Below, piece after piece: positions 15,301 to 22,362 of a DNA stretch of 24,549 nucleotides. Position numbers and translations under genes: made by a program. This stretch comes from DATGHS01 sp035307785. GTDB lineage: Bacteria; Planctomycetota; Planctomycetia; Gemmatales; Gemmataceae. The first letter of the stretch is position 1. Each line of letters opens with the position of its first letter. The stretch lies in contig DATGHS010000326.1 in assembly GCA_035307785.1 (NCBI GenBank), positions 1 through 24,549 of the forward strand, written 5' to 3'. The notes below the pieces were generated by a model, which ran no database searches, was not told where the DNA came from, and saw nothing but the letters and a program-made list of their open reading frames with translations.

Positions 15301-15762
15301 TTGCGCAATCAGCCGGTGAAGACGCATATGGAAGTGAACATCGATTTGCCGTTACCGGCGTTCCTGCCGCGCGATTACGTGCCAGGACAGAAGCTTCGGA
15401 TCGAGGTGTACCGGCGGCTCGCCCGGCTGCGCAGCGTGCGCAAGTTGGACGACTTCCGCGAGGAATTGCGCGATCGCTTCGGCCCACCGCCTCTGGAAAC
15501 GGAATGGCTGCTGAAGCTGGCGGAACTGCGCATGCTGGCGGCCCGCTGGCAAATTGCGTCGATCCACCGCAAGGATCAGGATCTGATTCTGGAATATCGC
15601 AACGGCAAGCAGGCCCAGCGCCTGGCCGAACGAAGCGACGGCCAACTGAAAGTGGTGGACGATCGCCATCTCTATTACCGCATCGGCCCTGCCGAGGAAG
15701 CGCCGGAATCGCTGTTCCAAATCGTGCGAGCGCTCTTGCGTTTGCCTGGCGAAACGGTATAA
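12391..15762 (+). CDS. mfd: transcription-repair coupling factor
   Basis: A protein of 1123 residues, near the usual 1100-1150. Mfd displaces stalled RNA polymerase at DNA lesions and recruits UvrA. The N-terminal UvrB-like part spans about 1-350 (YRRVEAVEYPAEFSRRGGIFDIF). The RNA polymerase interaction domain begins with LVVHVSHGIARYHGMHML and continues with LLLEFRDGVFVYVPASKIDLVQKY. The RecG-like translocase has Walker A GDVGYGKTE (G613-K619-T620), DEEQ (714-717), LSATPIPRTLHMAL and GRVGRHKNRAYAYLLL. The C-terminal TRCF domain is complete. Two palindromes add in-frame residues: 234-242 (VARSGDRAT) in the N-terminal part and about 466-490 in a loop of the polymerase-binding domain. ATG 12391 is chosen, with GAGGA 13 bases upstream; the frame is open to 12343. 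Confidence 0.96.
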   Translation: MPVADVLALERLSDVPALLQQGEGWPALLQALQAGRSGTVDGAWGSSAALAAATLGIQAASTVLVVLAHPGDLETWADEIAGFSNIDPAIFPIDEHDANRFDLTVGQRLRILQQLQGMSPPRLLLASMASLIQPVPEQAELQRRSRQLQVGTNIDLEELSTWLAEHGYRRVEAVEYPAEFSRRGGIFDIFSPDTENPYRLELFGEEIESIRQFSTQTQRSLETMQEVTVLGLRVARSGDRATAGAKDAPQAAEFDRGHLCDYLPAHSWVVLVEPEELQEQGKLFRDRSADLAGLFDLPAVLERLLRFPSVTVSAMPHPSIEVSCHLRTESVERFSGNVAQVREELDAVAQSERVLIVCQNDAECHRLGEVLAAGKLAQSQRLKLVTGHVRSGFRLVDAGVVVLGSQELFHREAAPGTEAHPSAISPKRRVESRAIDSFLELSEGDLVVHVSHGIARYHGMHMLKAGGVGQESESDDKTVLTPDSCLLTPGQEHLLLEFRDGVFVYVPASKIDLVQKYVGSSQAEPELSKFGGTGWKNRKEKVEAAVMDLAAEMLQLQAVRDAQPSYSFPADSDWQKEFEASFPYRETPDQLTSLTEIKADMERQRPMDRLLCGDVGYGKTELAVRAAFKSIDNGKQVAVLVPTTVLAEQHYRTFSQRLAEYPFTVECLSRFRSGKEQKQIIERLAEGGVDVVIGTHRLVSKDVKFKELGLVIIDEEQRFGVEHKEKLKQMRATVHILTLSATPIPRTLHMALLGIRDISNLDTPPPDRLPIETRITRFDRQLIRQAILRELNREGQVYFVHNRVQNIGAVAATVHDIVPEARIVIGHGQMSPDELEAAMLKFIRKEADILVATTIIESGLDNPNTNTIFINQADNYGLADLHQLRGRVGRHKNRAYAYLLLDSDKMVTPTAARRLKAIEEFKQLGAGFKIAMRDLEIRGAGNLLGTQQSGHIAAVGYELYCQLLENAVRRLRNQPVKTHMEVNIDLPLPAFLPRDYVPGQKLRIEVYRRLARLRSVRKLDDFREELRDRFGPPPLETEWLLKLAELRMLAARWQIASIHRKDQDLILEYRNGKQAQRLAERSDGQLKVVDDRHLYYRIGPAEEAPESLFQIVRALLRLPGETV
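13090..13115. repeat. perfect 11-bp palindrome in mfd (GTGGCACGGTC family)
   Basis: GTGGCACGGTC (13090-13100), loop AGGA, GACCGTGCCAC (13105-13115): perfect complement over 11 bases. Starts exactly on codon 234 of mfd and encodes VARSGDRAT. I recognise this word as recurrent in planctomycete intergenic DNA. Confidence 0.75.
13796..13858. repeat. palindromic element inserted in frame in mfd (GTCAGGAGTCAG family)
   Basis: GTCAGGAGTCAGAA (13796-13809) and its exact complement (13826-13839) flank a 16-base loop. They are followed by further tandem TCCTGACTCCTG units to 13858. In frame it encodes roughly GQESESDDKTVLTPDSCLLTPG between the two conserved strands of the polymerase-interaction domain. 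Shares words with the intergenic repeat at 3311-3430. Confidence 0.88.
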
Positions 15763-15818
15763 GGCGCGGGGTCAGGGAAGTTTTCTTAGCATCCACGGCG
15801 ATTTGCACGGAGAGTGCT

Positions 15819-16982
15819 ATGCGCGTGCCACCGTTTTGCGGGGGCTGGTTTGCTCGCGGCTGCCTGCTGGCATTGCCTTTGTGGTTAATTCAGGCCGGCT
15901 GCGGTCTGTCCGATTCCGGCAAAACGGTCCAGTCGCCTCCACCGCCCGCAGGCCCGGCCACGCCGGAGACGAAGCCGCCTCAGAACACTGTCATTCCCGC
16001 CGCGGCGATGAGTTTGCCCCCGACCACGCTTGCCGACGGCATGGTAGCCGTGCGCGTGGTTGCCTACGTCAATAAAACGCCGGTTTTTGAAAGCGAATTG
16101 CGCGAGGCCGTGGCCCATCGCATGGGCGAGGTGGCCGAACTCGTCGACCCACAACGATCGCAAAAACTGCAAGCCATTGAGAAAGCGGAATTGGATAAGC
16201 TGATCGAACGCGAAGTCATTTACGAAGAAGCGTACACCCGCATTAAAAAGTTGCGCCCGAGCGCACTGGACGAGTTACAGCGCGAAGCCAAGAAGGATTT
16301 CGATAAGCGCATGCGGGAAATGAAGAAAGGTCTCAAACTTCAGACCGACGACCAGCTTCAGGAATTCTTTGCCGCGAACGGGCTGTCGATCGAGGGGTTC
16401 CGCCGGCAACTGGAGCATTCGTTTATCTCGAACGAATATATGCGGAATCTCATCTTCCCAAAACTTCAGGCGATCCCGCTGGCGGAAGTGCATGAGTACT
16501 ACGATAGACATCCGGACGAGTTCCAGCAGCAGGATCGCGTGAAGTGGCAAGACATCTTCCTCGACTCGAACAAATTTGCCAATCGCGTGGCCGCCCGGCA
16601 GTTTGCCGATCAGGTGGCGCAGCGGCTGCGCCAGGGCGAAGATTTCAAGAAAGTATCGCAAGAACTCAGCAAGCAGGGCGTCAACATGTCGTTGGGCGAC
16701 GTGGGCGTCGGCGAGCAGCCGGGTGAGATCAATCCGCCGGAGCTTTCCGCAGCGCTCCTTCGCATGAAGCCGAAAGAAGTCGGCGATCCGATTGAGATGC
16801 CGGGCGGCTTTCACATCGTGCGTGTCAACGAGCGGACGTACAAGGGCCGAAAGCCGCTCGATGCCAAGACCCAAAGCGAAATCCTGGTCAAGCTGCAAAA
16901 CGCGATGGCCGACCGGGAATTCAAGAAGCTGGTCGATGAAATGAAGACCCGGGTGGTGATCCAGTACGTCAAGCCGCAATAA
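15819..16982 (+). CDS. lipoprotein peptidyl-prolyl cis-trans isomerase (parvulin/SurA-like)
   Basis: A protein of 387 residues. The signal peptide ends in LIQAGC, a lipobox with C28 as the lipid-bearing cysteine. A Pro-rich spacer (38-70) follows. Then a SurA-like N-domain (VAYVNKTPVFESELREAV, about 80-225) and a single parvulin (PpiC) domain at about 240-338 with DIFLDS, ADQVAQRLRQGEDFKKVSQELS, DVGVGEQPGEINPPELSAAL and MPGGFHIVRVNE. It probably folds exported or outer-membrane proteins in the periplasm. ATG 15819 is supported by GGAGAG a few bases upstream and by the signal peptide; the frame is open to 15270, but that part lies over the end of mfd and is rejected. It sits 56 bases after mfd and may be co-transcribed. 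Confidence 0.9.
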   Translation: MRVPPFCGGWFARGCLLALPLWLIQAGCGLSDSGKTVQSPPPPAGPATPETKPPQNTVIPAAAMSLPPTTLADGMVAVRVVAYVNKTPVFESELREAVAHRMGEVAELVDPQRSQKLQAIEKAELDKLIEREVIYEEAYTRIKKLRPSALDELQREAKKDFDKRMREMKKGLKLQTDDQLQEFFAANGLSIEGFRRQLEHSFISNEYMRNLIFPKLQAIPLAEVHEYYDRHPDEFQQQDRVKWQDIFLDSNKFANRVAARQFADQVAQRLRQGEDFKKVSQELSKQGVNMSLGDVGVGEQPGEINPPELSAALLRMKPKEVGDPIEMPGGFHIVRVNERTYKGRKPLDAKTQSEILVKLQNAMADREFKKLVDEMKTRVVIQYVKPQ

Positions 16983-17030
16983 AACGTGCCATCACGCGCT
17001 CTGAAGAGAGATTACATTCCAAAAACACAA

Positions 17031-17060
17031 CAAGCCCATCCCTGCCCCTGGATGGGCTTG
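17031..17060 (-). terminator. intrinsic terminator of the coiled-coil lipoprotein gene
   Basis: CAAGCCCATCC (17031-17041) and GGATGGGCTTG (17050-17060) form a perfect 11-bp stem with an 8-base loop. On the minus strand the stem is followed by TTGTGTTTTT, as in a rho-independent terminator. On the plus strand no T run follows, so it serves the leftward gene mainly, but may slow rightward transcripts from the PPIase gene. Confidence 0.75.
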
Positions 17061-17086
17061 CTGCTCGCGCTCCAACCGGCGAATGC

Positions 17087-17482
17087 TTAGAGGTTTGGCT
17101 TGGGACTGCCCACGGTGATGATCATCGGTTTGCCGGGCTTGGCCAGGGCGGCCTCGGTTTGGCCGATCAAGTCTTTCAGGCTCTTGCGAAACTGTTCGAA
17201 TTGCGTGTTAACCATATCGCGCTCGGTGGTGCGCGCTTTGAGGTCATTGCGAAGGTCATCCCGTTCTTGTTTTAATTGCACCTGCTCTTGCTCCACTTCG
17301 GCCAGCTTTTTGCGAAGCTGGTCGCGGGCGGCTGATGCGGCACGGAACTCCTCTTCCAGTCGATTCACTTTTGCTTCCATGGCTTTCATCTTCTCAGGCG
17401 ACCCCGACGAGCTTTGGGTGCAGCCCCATATGCCGACAATCATTATCATCCCCACAACGATCATCTGCTGATATTTCGACAT
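17087..17482 (-). CDS. small coiled-coil lipoprotein
   Basis: A protein of 131 residues. The N-terminal hydrophobic segment (MIVVGMIMIVGIWGC) ends in a lipobox-like IWGC, with C21 as the predicted lipid site. Residues about 30-110 are a continuous charged coiled coil (MEAKVNRLEEEFRAASAARDQ and heptads of Leu/Val). The short tail has KPGKPMIITVGSPKPNL. No enzymatic motif. It resembles the general design of envelope spacer or periplasmic scaffold lipoproteins; no specific family is recognised. ATG 17482 has GGAG nine bases upstream; ATG 17491, directly behind GGAG, would add three residues. It ends in a strong hairpin terminator and is separated from the upstream gene by 223 bases, so it is probably its own transcript. 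Confidence 0.75.
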   Translation of the reverse strand: MSKYQQMIVVGMIMIVGIWGCTQSSSGSPEKMKAMEAKVNRLEEEFRAASAARDQLRKKLAEVEQEQVQLKQERDDLRNDLKARTTERDMVNTQFEQFRKSLKDLIGQTEAALAKPGKPMIITVGSPKPNL

Positions 17483-17660
17483 GGATTGCATCTCCGAAAC
17501 AGATGGACGCCAGCGGCCAACCGGAACAGCCGGCCCAGTTGGCCCATGAGGTAGAGTCCGAGGAAAACCTTACAGCACGACGTGCAGCAACCCATCCGTG
17601 TGCATGGCAAGAACCATTTTCTCTTGCCTCAACCCCGTGCTCGACGCATTCTTCTTCGTC

Positions 17661-17679
17661 AGAAAAGTCTGCCAGACTT
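17661..17679 (-). terminator. weak hairpin terminator after the membrane protein gene
   Basis: AAGTCT (17665-17670), GCC, AGACTT (17674-17679). On the minus strand the 6-bp stem is followed by TTCT, about 27 bases after the stop of the membrane protein gene. The stem is short, so the call is tentative. Confidence 0.4.
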
Positions 17680-17705
17680 GATGTGATTTGCCAAAACTCG
17701 CGCAT

Positions 17706-18644
17706 CTATTTTTTGGGATTTGTTTCGCCGATCGATTCAGCCAACGCAGGCTGTAAGGTTTCTGTCAACCAACTGCGCGCCAACTCGAACTGGAGCCGGC
17801 AGGTCTCTGCCTGGGGAAGCAAACCCGCGAACTTGACCTGATCGCAAAGTTGAAAGATTTGCGGCAACGGCTCTAAAGGAACTCCGATGCCCTTCCGTTG
17901 CAAGGCGGCGCAGAATTCCGTTGAGGTTTGTCGAGTGGCCGGCAAAGAGAATTGCTCTTCGAGGAAACGCCGCAACAGATCGGCCAATCTTGGCAACTGC
18001 GTGGCGCTGATTGCTTCGCATTCGAGCTGATGCAAATCCGCCAGCGCGCGCTGCCATGGAGAAACGGAAGCAATTTTCCTGTGTCGAATTCGATTCAACA
18101 CGATCAACCCAGCGATCGCGGCGACGCCAAGTATGACCAGCACGAAAAGCACGACCGGCCAAATCCTTCTCCTTTCCGCAACCGGCGGCAATGGTTCGAT
18201 GCCGGTAATGGAGCGCGCGAAACTGAGATCCGGTTCGGGTACACTGGAATGCACGCGAATCTCCTGCGCCGGCCAGGTGAGCGTCCAGTCGCGGACTTCA
18301 TTCTTGGTGCGGAAGTGCCACGGTTCGAATGGCAAGGGCACGTGGTCGCCGATTTGATATGGTTCCAATCGAAACGATTGTTCGAAGCGTTCATGGTTGC
18401 CGGGTAAGGATGTAACTGTCACTCGACCCGCATGCACGCGCCAGTCGGGGGAAGCGGTTAATGCCGTTGGCGCATCCGCTTCCACCGGCGCGGGTCCTTC
18501 GATGGTTACCGTGAGGCGCAATTCTGACGAAAGGGAAACCTCGTTCGATTCCAGGCGCAACTGGCAGATCGCATCGCCCAGGCGCTGTTCCTGGATTGGC
18601 GGAATCGCTGCGATCAGCAGCGCCAACAATTGCCAGCAGTACAC
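17706..18644 (-). CDS. single-pass membrane protein of a DUF58-type operon (DUF4381-like)
   Basis: A protein of 312 residues. A short hydrophobic N-terminus (signal-like, about 4-15) is followed by an extracytoplasmic beta-rich part (about 20-155) and one membrane span at about 161-183 (WPVVLFVLVILGVAAIAGLIVL). The cytoplasmic helical part contains WQRALADLHQLECEA and LADLLRRFLEEQFSLPA. This layout resembles membrane proteins placed after DUF58 genes in MoxR/Bat-type operons, where they are thought to aid chaperone or metal-centre assembly. The start is GTG 18644, one base after the upstream stop, with GGAGGA six bases before it; an ATG 69 bases upstream lies within the DUF58 gene and is not preferred. 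Translation is probably coupled to DUF58. Confidence 0.72.
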   Translation of the reverse strand: MYCWQLLALLIAAIPPIQEQRLGDAICQLRLESNEVSLSSELRLTVTIEGPAPVEADAPTALTASPDWRVHAGRVTVTSLPGNHERFEQSFRLEPYQIGDHVPLPFEPWHFRTKNEVRDWTLTWPAQEIRVHSSVPEPDLSFARSITGIEPLPPVAERRRIWPVVLFVLVILGVAAIAGLIVLNRIRHRKIASVSPWQRALADLHQLECEAISATQLPRLADLLRRFLEEQFSLPATRQTSTEFCAALQRKGIGVPLEPLPQIFQLCDQVKFAGLLPQAETCRLQFELARSWLTETLQPALAESIGETNPKK

Positions 18645-18645
18645 T

Positions 18646-19530
18646 TCAGGTCCTCCGCTGCCGGCGTTCGCGCTGCTGAAAAAAGCGCACGAGCGAATCG
18701 AGATGCGTGCCATCGGTGCCGACCTCGATCAGATCGAGCGATGCGCCGCGAGCCAACCGCCGCAGCTCTTCCTGCCGTTGCCGGACCTGGGCCTGAAATT
18801 GGCGGCGAAACGCCCCATTCGACATGTGCACGAGGTATTGCCCGCCAGTTTCGGCATCCTCTAACTGCACCAGTCCAATGGCCGGAAGTTCGGTTTCGCG
18901 CGTGTCGGTTACCCGCACCAGAATCAGATCGTGCCGCCGGGCGGCCAGGCGAAGGAGCCGCTCGTACCCCTGGTCGAGAAAATCGCTCATCAGGAAGACA
19001 ATCGCTCGTTTGTGCTGGACTTTCTGCAGATAATCCAGGGCGCAGATGAGCGAAGTGCCTGTGTGTTTGGGCTCGTGGAAGAGAATGTCGCGAATGAGGC
19101 GCAGGGCATGCTTTGCGCCCTTATGCGGCGGCAAGAACTCTTCAATCTGGTCGCTGAAGGCAATTAAGCCGACCCGATCATTGTTGTGAATGGCGGCAAA
19201 ACTTAACAAAGCCGCCAACTCCGCCACCACCGAGCGTTTCGATTGCCGCAACGTGCCGAAATCCTGGCTGCCACTGACATCCACCACCAGTAACAGGGTT
19301 AGCTCGCGCTCTTCGACATAGCGCTTGATGAAAGGAGAGCCCATCCGCGCGGTGACGTTCCAATCGATCGAGCGAACGTCATCGCCGGGCTGGTATTCAC
19401 GCACTTCTTCAAACGAGAGACCGGTGCCTTTGAAGACGCTGTGGTACTCGCCGCCGAGCAGGTCTTCGACCGCGCGGCGCGCCCGCAAGTGCAGCCGGCG
19501 AATCTGGCGCAGGATTTCTACAGGAAGCAT
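18646..19530 (-). CDS. DUF58 domain protein (vWA-like)
   Basis: A protein of 294 residues. The DUF58 signature GTGLSFEEVREYQPGDDVRSIDWNV starts at about residue 35 (positions 35-59). It is followed by LLLVVDVSGSQDFG, with D84-V-S-G-S88 as the MIDAS metal site of a von Willebrand A fold. Later segments include VGLIAFSDQIEEFLPPHKG and GTSLICALDYL. In many bacteria DUF58 proteins partner with a MoxR AAA+ ATPase; no MoxR gene is present here, and the gene instead follows glpK by 11 bases. Its stop is one base from the next start. Confidence 0.9.
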   Translation of the reverse strand: MLPVEILRQIRRLHLRARRAVEDLLGGEYHSVFKGTGLSFEEVREYQPGDDVRSIDWNVTARMGSPFIKRYVEERELTLLLVVDVSGSQDFGTLRQSKRSVVAELAALLSFAAIHNNDRVGLIAFSDQIEEFLPPHKGAKHALRLIRDILFHEPKHTGTSLICALDYLQKVQHKRAIVFLMSDFLDQGYERLLRLAARRHDLILVRVTDTRETELPAIGLVQLEDAETGGQYLVHMSNGAFRRQFQAQVRQRQEELRRLARGASLDLIEVGTDGTHLDSLVRFFQQRERRQRRT

Positions 19531-19541
19531 GTTGATTCATT

Positions 19542-21035
19542 CTACAGCTTGTAGAACTCAATTACTGCCTTCACGGCTCGTCGCCATTGAGCCAGCCGCC
19601 GTGCGCGTTCATCTGTCGACCATTTCGGCGCAAAGCGCCGGCCCGCGGCCACGATTTGCCGGATTTCGTCCTGGCTTTTCCAGACCCCGAGCCGCAGGCC
19701 GGCGAGGAATGCCGCTCCAAGCGCCGTCGCTTCGCTTTGGCTGGACCGCAGCACGGGCAGGCCCAGGATATCGGCCTGAATCTGGAGGAATAAATCATTG
19801 CGGGCCATGCCGCCGTCTACACGCAACTCCGGCAGCGGCGTTTCGGCGTCTTGTCGGGCTGCTTCCATGAGGTCGGCCACCTGATATGCGACCCCGTCCA
19901 ACGTGGCCCGAACCAGTTCCGCAGCGCCGGTGTTGCGGGTGAGACCAAAGATCACACCGCGGGTTTTCGGCTCCCAGTGTGGGGCGCCCAGTCCCACCAG
20001 GGCCGGCACGACGATGACTTCCTGGCCTTCGTCGGCTCGTTGCGCCAGCGCCTCGCATTCCGAAGACTGCGTGAACAGCTTCCAATTATCGCGCAGCCAC
20101 TGAACTGCTGCGCCGGCAACAAAAACGCTTCCTTCCAGGGCATACTGCGGCTTCGCATTGGTCATCGCGGCCACGGTAGTCAGCAGCTTGTGCTTCGACA
20201 TCACAGGACGTTCTCCGGTGTGCAACAGGAGAAAGGCGCCGGTGCCGTAGGTGCATTTCGCTTCGCCGGGCGAAAAGGCGGCCTGTCCAAACAACGCTGC
20301 CTGCTGGTCGCCGGCAACCCCGGCTATCGGCAAGCCATCCGGCAGGAACCCGAGCCCCCGGGTTTGACCGAAATCGGCCGCGCTGGGCCGCACTTCCGGC
20401 AGCATCATGCGCGGGATGGTGAAATATCGGCAGAGTTCGTCGTCCCAGCTTATCGATTGCAGGTTGAGCAGCAGGGTGCGCGACGCATTGCTGGCATCGG
20501 TTACGTGAGACTTTCCTCCGGTCAGCCGGAACATCAGGAAGCTGTCGATAGTGCCGGCCAGTAACTCGCCCCGCTCCGCTCGCACTCGCCAATCTGAGTA
20601 TTTCTCCAGAAGCCAGCGCAACTTCGTGGCGGAAAAGTATGGGTCCAGCACCAGCCCCGTGCGTTGCTGAAGCCAAGGCTCATCGCCGCGCCGTTCGCGG
20701 CAGAAATCGGCGGTGCGGCGATCCTGCCAGACGATCGCGCGAGCCAGCGGTTTGCCCGTCGCACGTTCCCACACGACGACGGTTTCCCTCTGGTTCGTCA
20801 GGCCGATGCCGGACAATTGGCTGGATTTGATTTTCGCTTGCTCCAGTGCTTCGGACCCCGTGATTTCGACTGATTTCCAGATTTCGTCGGCATCATGCTC
20901 GACCCAGGCGGGTTGCGGGTAATATTGCTTCAATTCCCACGAAGACGACCCTAGTGCGCAGCCCGTTTCGTCGAACACAACGGCTCGCGTGCTGGTTGTT
21001 CCCTGGTCGATGGCGAGAAGATACTGTGCGGGCAT
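19542..21035 (-). CDS. glpK: glycerol kinase
   Basis: A protein of 497 residues, the normal length for GlpK. It phosphorylates glycerol to sn-glycerol 3-phosphate with ATP. The N-terminal phosphate loop is AIDQGTTSTRAVVFD. NQRETVVVWERATG, VWQDRRT and the FGGY signature YFSATKLRW follow. The C-terminal lobe has GDQQAALFGQ, CTYGTGAF and the second FGGY signature GGMARNDLFLQIQADILG. ATG 21035 is preferred, with AAGG eight bases upstream; GTG 21044 would add three residues. No glpF or glpD is adjacent. The downstream gap to the DUF58 gene is only 11 bases, so they may share a transcript. Confidence 0.95.
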   Translation of the reverse strand: MPAQYLLAIDQGTTSTRAVVFDETGCALGSSSWELKQYYPQPAWVEHDADEIWKSVEITGSEALEQAKIKSSQLSGIGLTNQRETVVVWERATGKPLARAIVWQDRRTADFCRERRGDEPWLQQRTGLVLDPYFSATKLRWLLEKYSDWRVRAERGELLAGTIDSFLMFRLTGGKSHVTDASNASRTLLLNLQSISWDDELCRYFTIPRMMLPEVRPSAADFGQTRGLGFLPDGLPIAGVAGDQQAALFGQAAFSPGEAKCTYGTGAFLLLHTGERPVMSKHKLLTTVAAMTNAKPQYALEGSVFVAGAAVQWLRDNWKLFTQSSECEALAQRADEGQEVIVVPALVGLGAPHWEPKTRGVIFGLTRNTGAAELVRATLDGVAYQVADLMEAARQDAETPLPELRVDGGMARNDLFLQIQADILGLPVLRSSQSEATALGAAFLAGLRLGVWKSQDEIRQIVAAGRRFAPKWSTDERARRLAQWRRAVKAVIEFYKL

Positions 21036-21091
21036 AAATCGCACCTTCGCTTTCAGCGGCCGAGACGAGGAATCACGCCGTCAATCTATGA

Positions 21092-21099
21092 ACTATACT
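21092..21099. promoter_or_regulatory. overlapping divergent -10 elements between glpK and the zinc-ribbon gene
   Basis: ACTATACT holds TATACT (21094-21099) for the rightward gene and, on the other strand, TATAGT (21092-21097) for glpK. If both are used, the two polymerases compete for the same site. The -35 positions match consensus poorly. A small GCGGGC/GCCCGC hairpin (21106-21124) lies in the rightward leader. Confidence 0.35.
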
Positions 21100-21139
21100 T
21101 TCGCAGCGGGCAGGAATCGCCCGCCAGGGAGAGGAAGTC

Positions 21140-22219
21140 ATGCGCAAAGTGTGCCCGCAATGCCAGGCCAGTTACGCCGACCAGTTTTTCTGTCCGAATT
21201 GCGGCGTGGAAATGCTCGACATTCCGGATCGCTCGGCCGTAATTACGGGGCCGACGAGCAAAACCGCTAGTTGGGAACGACACGGTACCGCCCAGCGACT
21301 ACTGGCGTGTGTGATCGTGAGCCAGGCCCTGTACTACGGTCTACGCCAACTCGCGGCCGCGTTTGTCCTCGTAGGTGGACTTCCCAGTTTCTGGTCTTCC
21401 TCAACGGGACAATTCACGGCGCCAGTGTTGCAATTGATTGCCGTGCTAATGGGCGGCTTGATTGCAGGTGCGGGCAATGTGCGGAATACCGCATGCGGCG
21501 CAGCAGTGGGTCTGCTGAATGCGCTGCTATTTCTGGGTGCGCAGTACGTCCTGAACTCGCGGCCGCCGGAGCCGCAGCTTTTGGCAGGCTGGATTGTCTG
21601 CATAGCGCTGGCGTCGGCCGGGGCAGCGCTGGGCCGCTGGTTTTGGCCGGCGCTGGAGGATTGGCCCAGTGGAATGCCGGTGAAGAACGATAAAACGAAG
21701 GCGAACAAGCGCGGGGCCAAGTCCGAAGCTCGCAATCTGCCCATCGCCTGGTTCCGCATTCTGGGCGGATCGGTGTTGGCCGTGGGCTGCACGGTATGGG
21801 CCGGGCCGATTCGCGATTTGCTCATTCACTCCGGCCGCGGCATGTTTGCCATGGATAGCCATCAACAATCGCAATTCGTGGCCTGGGTTATCTCCGCGTT
21901 GGCGATGCTCGTCGGCGGCGCATTTGCCGGTGCACTGTCGCATGGCGGCGTGCGTCATGGCTTCCTGGTGGGAATCCTGGCCAGTGCCGGCGTTTTCGTC
22001 ATTCATATGCAGGTCATTCACGAAGTGTTGCCCGCCGAGCATTTCTTTGCCGCCCTCGCGCAGATGCCGGAGTCGGATACGCCGACCGTGGGGCGCACCG
22101 TGCTCTTTCTCATCACCAACACGATGCTGCTGGCGACGTTGGGCGGCATCTTCGGCAATGCCTTGCTGCCGATGGCTTCGACCCGCCCGCAAGGCGGCCT
22201 CGACCGCGGCGCCATTTGA
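21140..22219 (+). CDS. zinc-ribbon polytopic membrane protein, function unknown
   Basis: A protein of 359 residues. The N-terminus is a zinc ribbon, CPQC (C5, C8) and CPNC (C18, C21). Then come about eight hydrophobic segments in two groups (about 50-170 and 205-345), separated by a basic cytoplasmic loop (KNDKTKANKRGAKSEARN). The second group contains AWVISALAMLVGGAFAGALSHGG and GFLVGILASAGVFVIHMQV. No transporter or enzyme motif is recognised. Such zinc-ribbon plus membrane designs are common in planctomycetes and mostly uncharacterised. The start ATG has a strong Shine-Dalgarno (AGGGAGAGGAA) just upstream. Divergent from glpK. Confidence 0.8.
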   Translation: MRKVCPQCQASYADQFFCPNCGVEMLDIPDRSAVITGPTSKTASWERHGTAQRLLACVIVSQALYYGLRQLAAAFVLVGGLPSFWSSSTGQFTAPVLQLIAVLMGGLIAGAGNVRNTACGAAVGLLNALLFLGAQYVLNSRPPEPQLLAGWIVCIALASAGAALGRWFWPALEDWPSGMPVKNDKTKANKRGAKSEARNLPIAWFRILGGSVLAVGCTVWAGPIRDLLIHSGRGMFAMDSHQQSQFVAWVISALAMLVGGAFAGALSHGGVRHGFLVGILASAGVFVIHMQVIHEVLPAEHFFAALAQMPESDTPTVGRTVLFLITNTMLLATLGGIFGNALLPMASTRPQGGLDRGAI

Positions 22220-22243
22220 TGCCCGCGGCAGCGGTTTTAACTC

Positions 22244-22272
22244 TTGAATCGCCTCAATTCGGCCGATAGAGT
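22244..22272 (+). promoter_or_regulatory. promoter of the tRNA-Cys gene
   Basis: TTGAAT (22244-22249), a 17-base spacer and TAGAGT (22267-22272). Transcription would start near 22279, 13 bases before the mature tRNA. Consensus match only. Confidence 0.5.
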
Positions 22273-22291
22273 GATAAGCGAACGTGCCGAT

Positions 22292-22362
22292 GGCCCCTTA
22301 GCCAAGCGGTAAGGCAGTGGATTGCAAATCCGCCATCCCCGGTTCGAATCCGGGAGGGGCCT
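22292..22362 (+). tRNA. tRNA-Cys (GCA)
   Basis: 71 bases. The acceptor stem GGCCCCT pairs with AGGGGCC; discriminator U (typical for Cys); anticodon GCA at 22324-22326 in loop TTGCAAA; T arm CCCCGGTTCGAATCCGGG. CCA is not encoded. Its 3' half is the likely attachment site of the element to the right, whose integrase gene reads antisense across it. Confidence 0.95.

Noticed and set aside
15270..15818. Upstream in-frame extension of the PPIase gene
   Set aside because: It covers the 3' end of mfd in another frame. The signal peptide and Shine-Dalgarno support ATG 15819.
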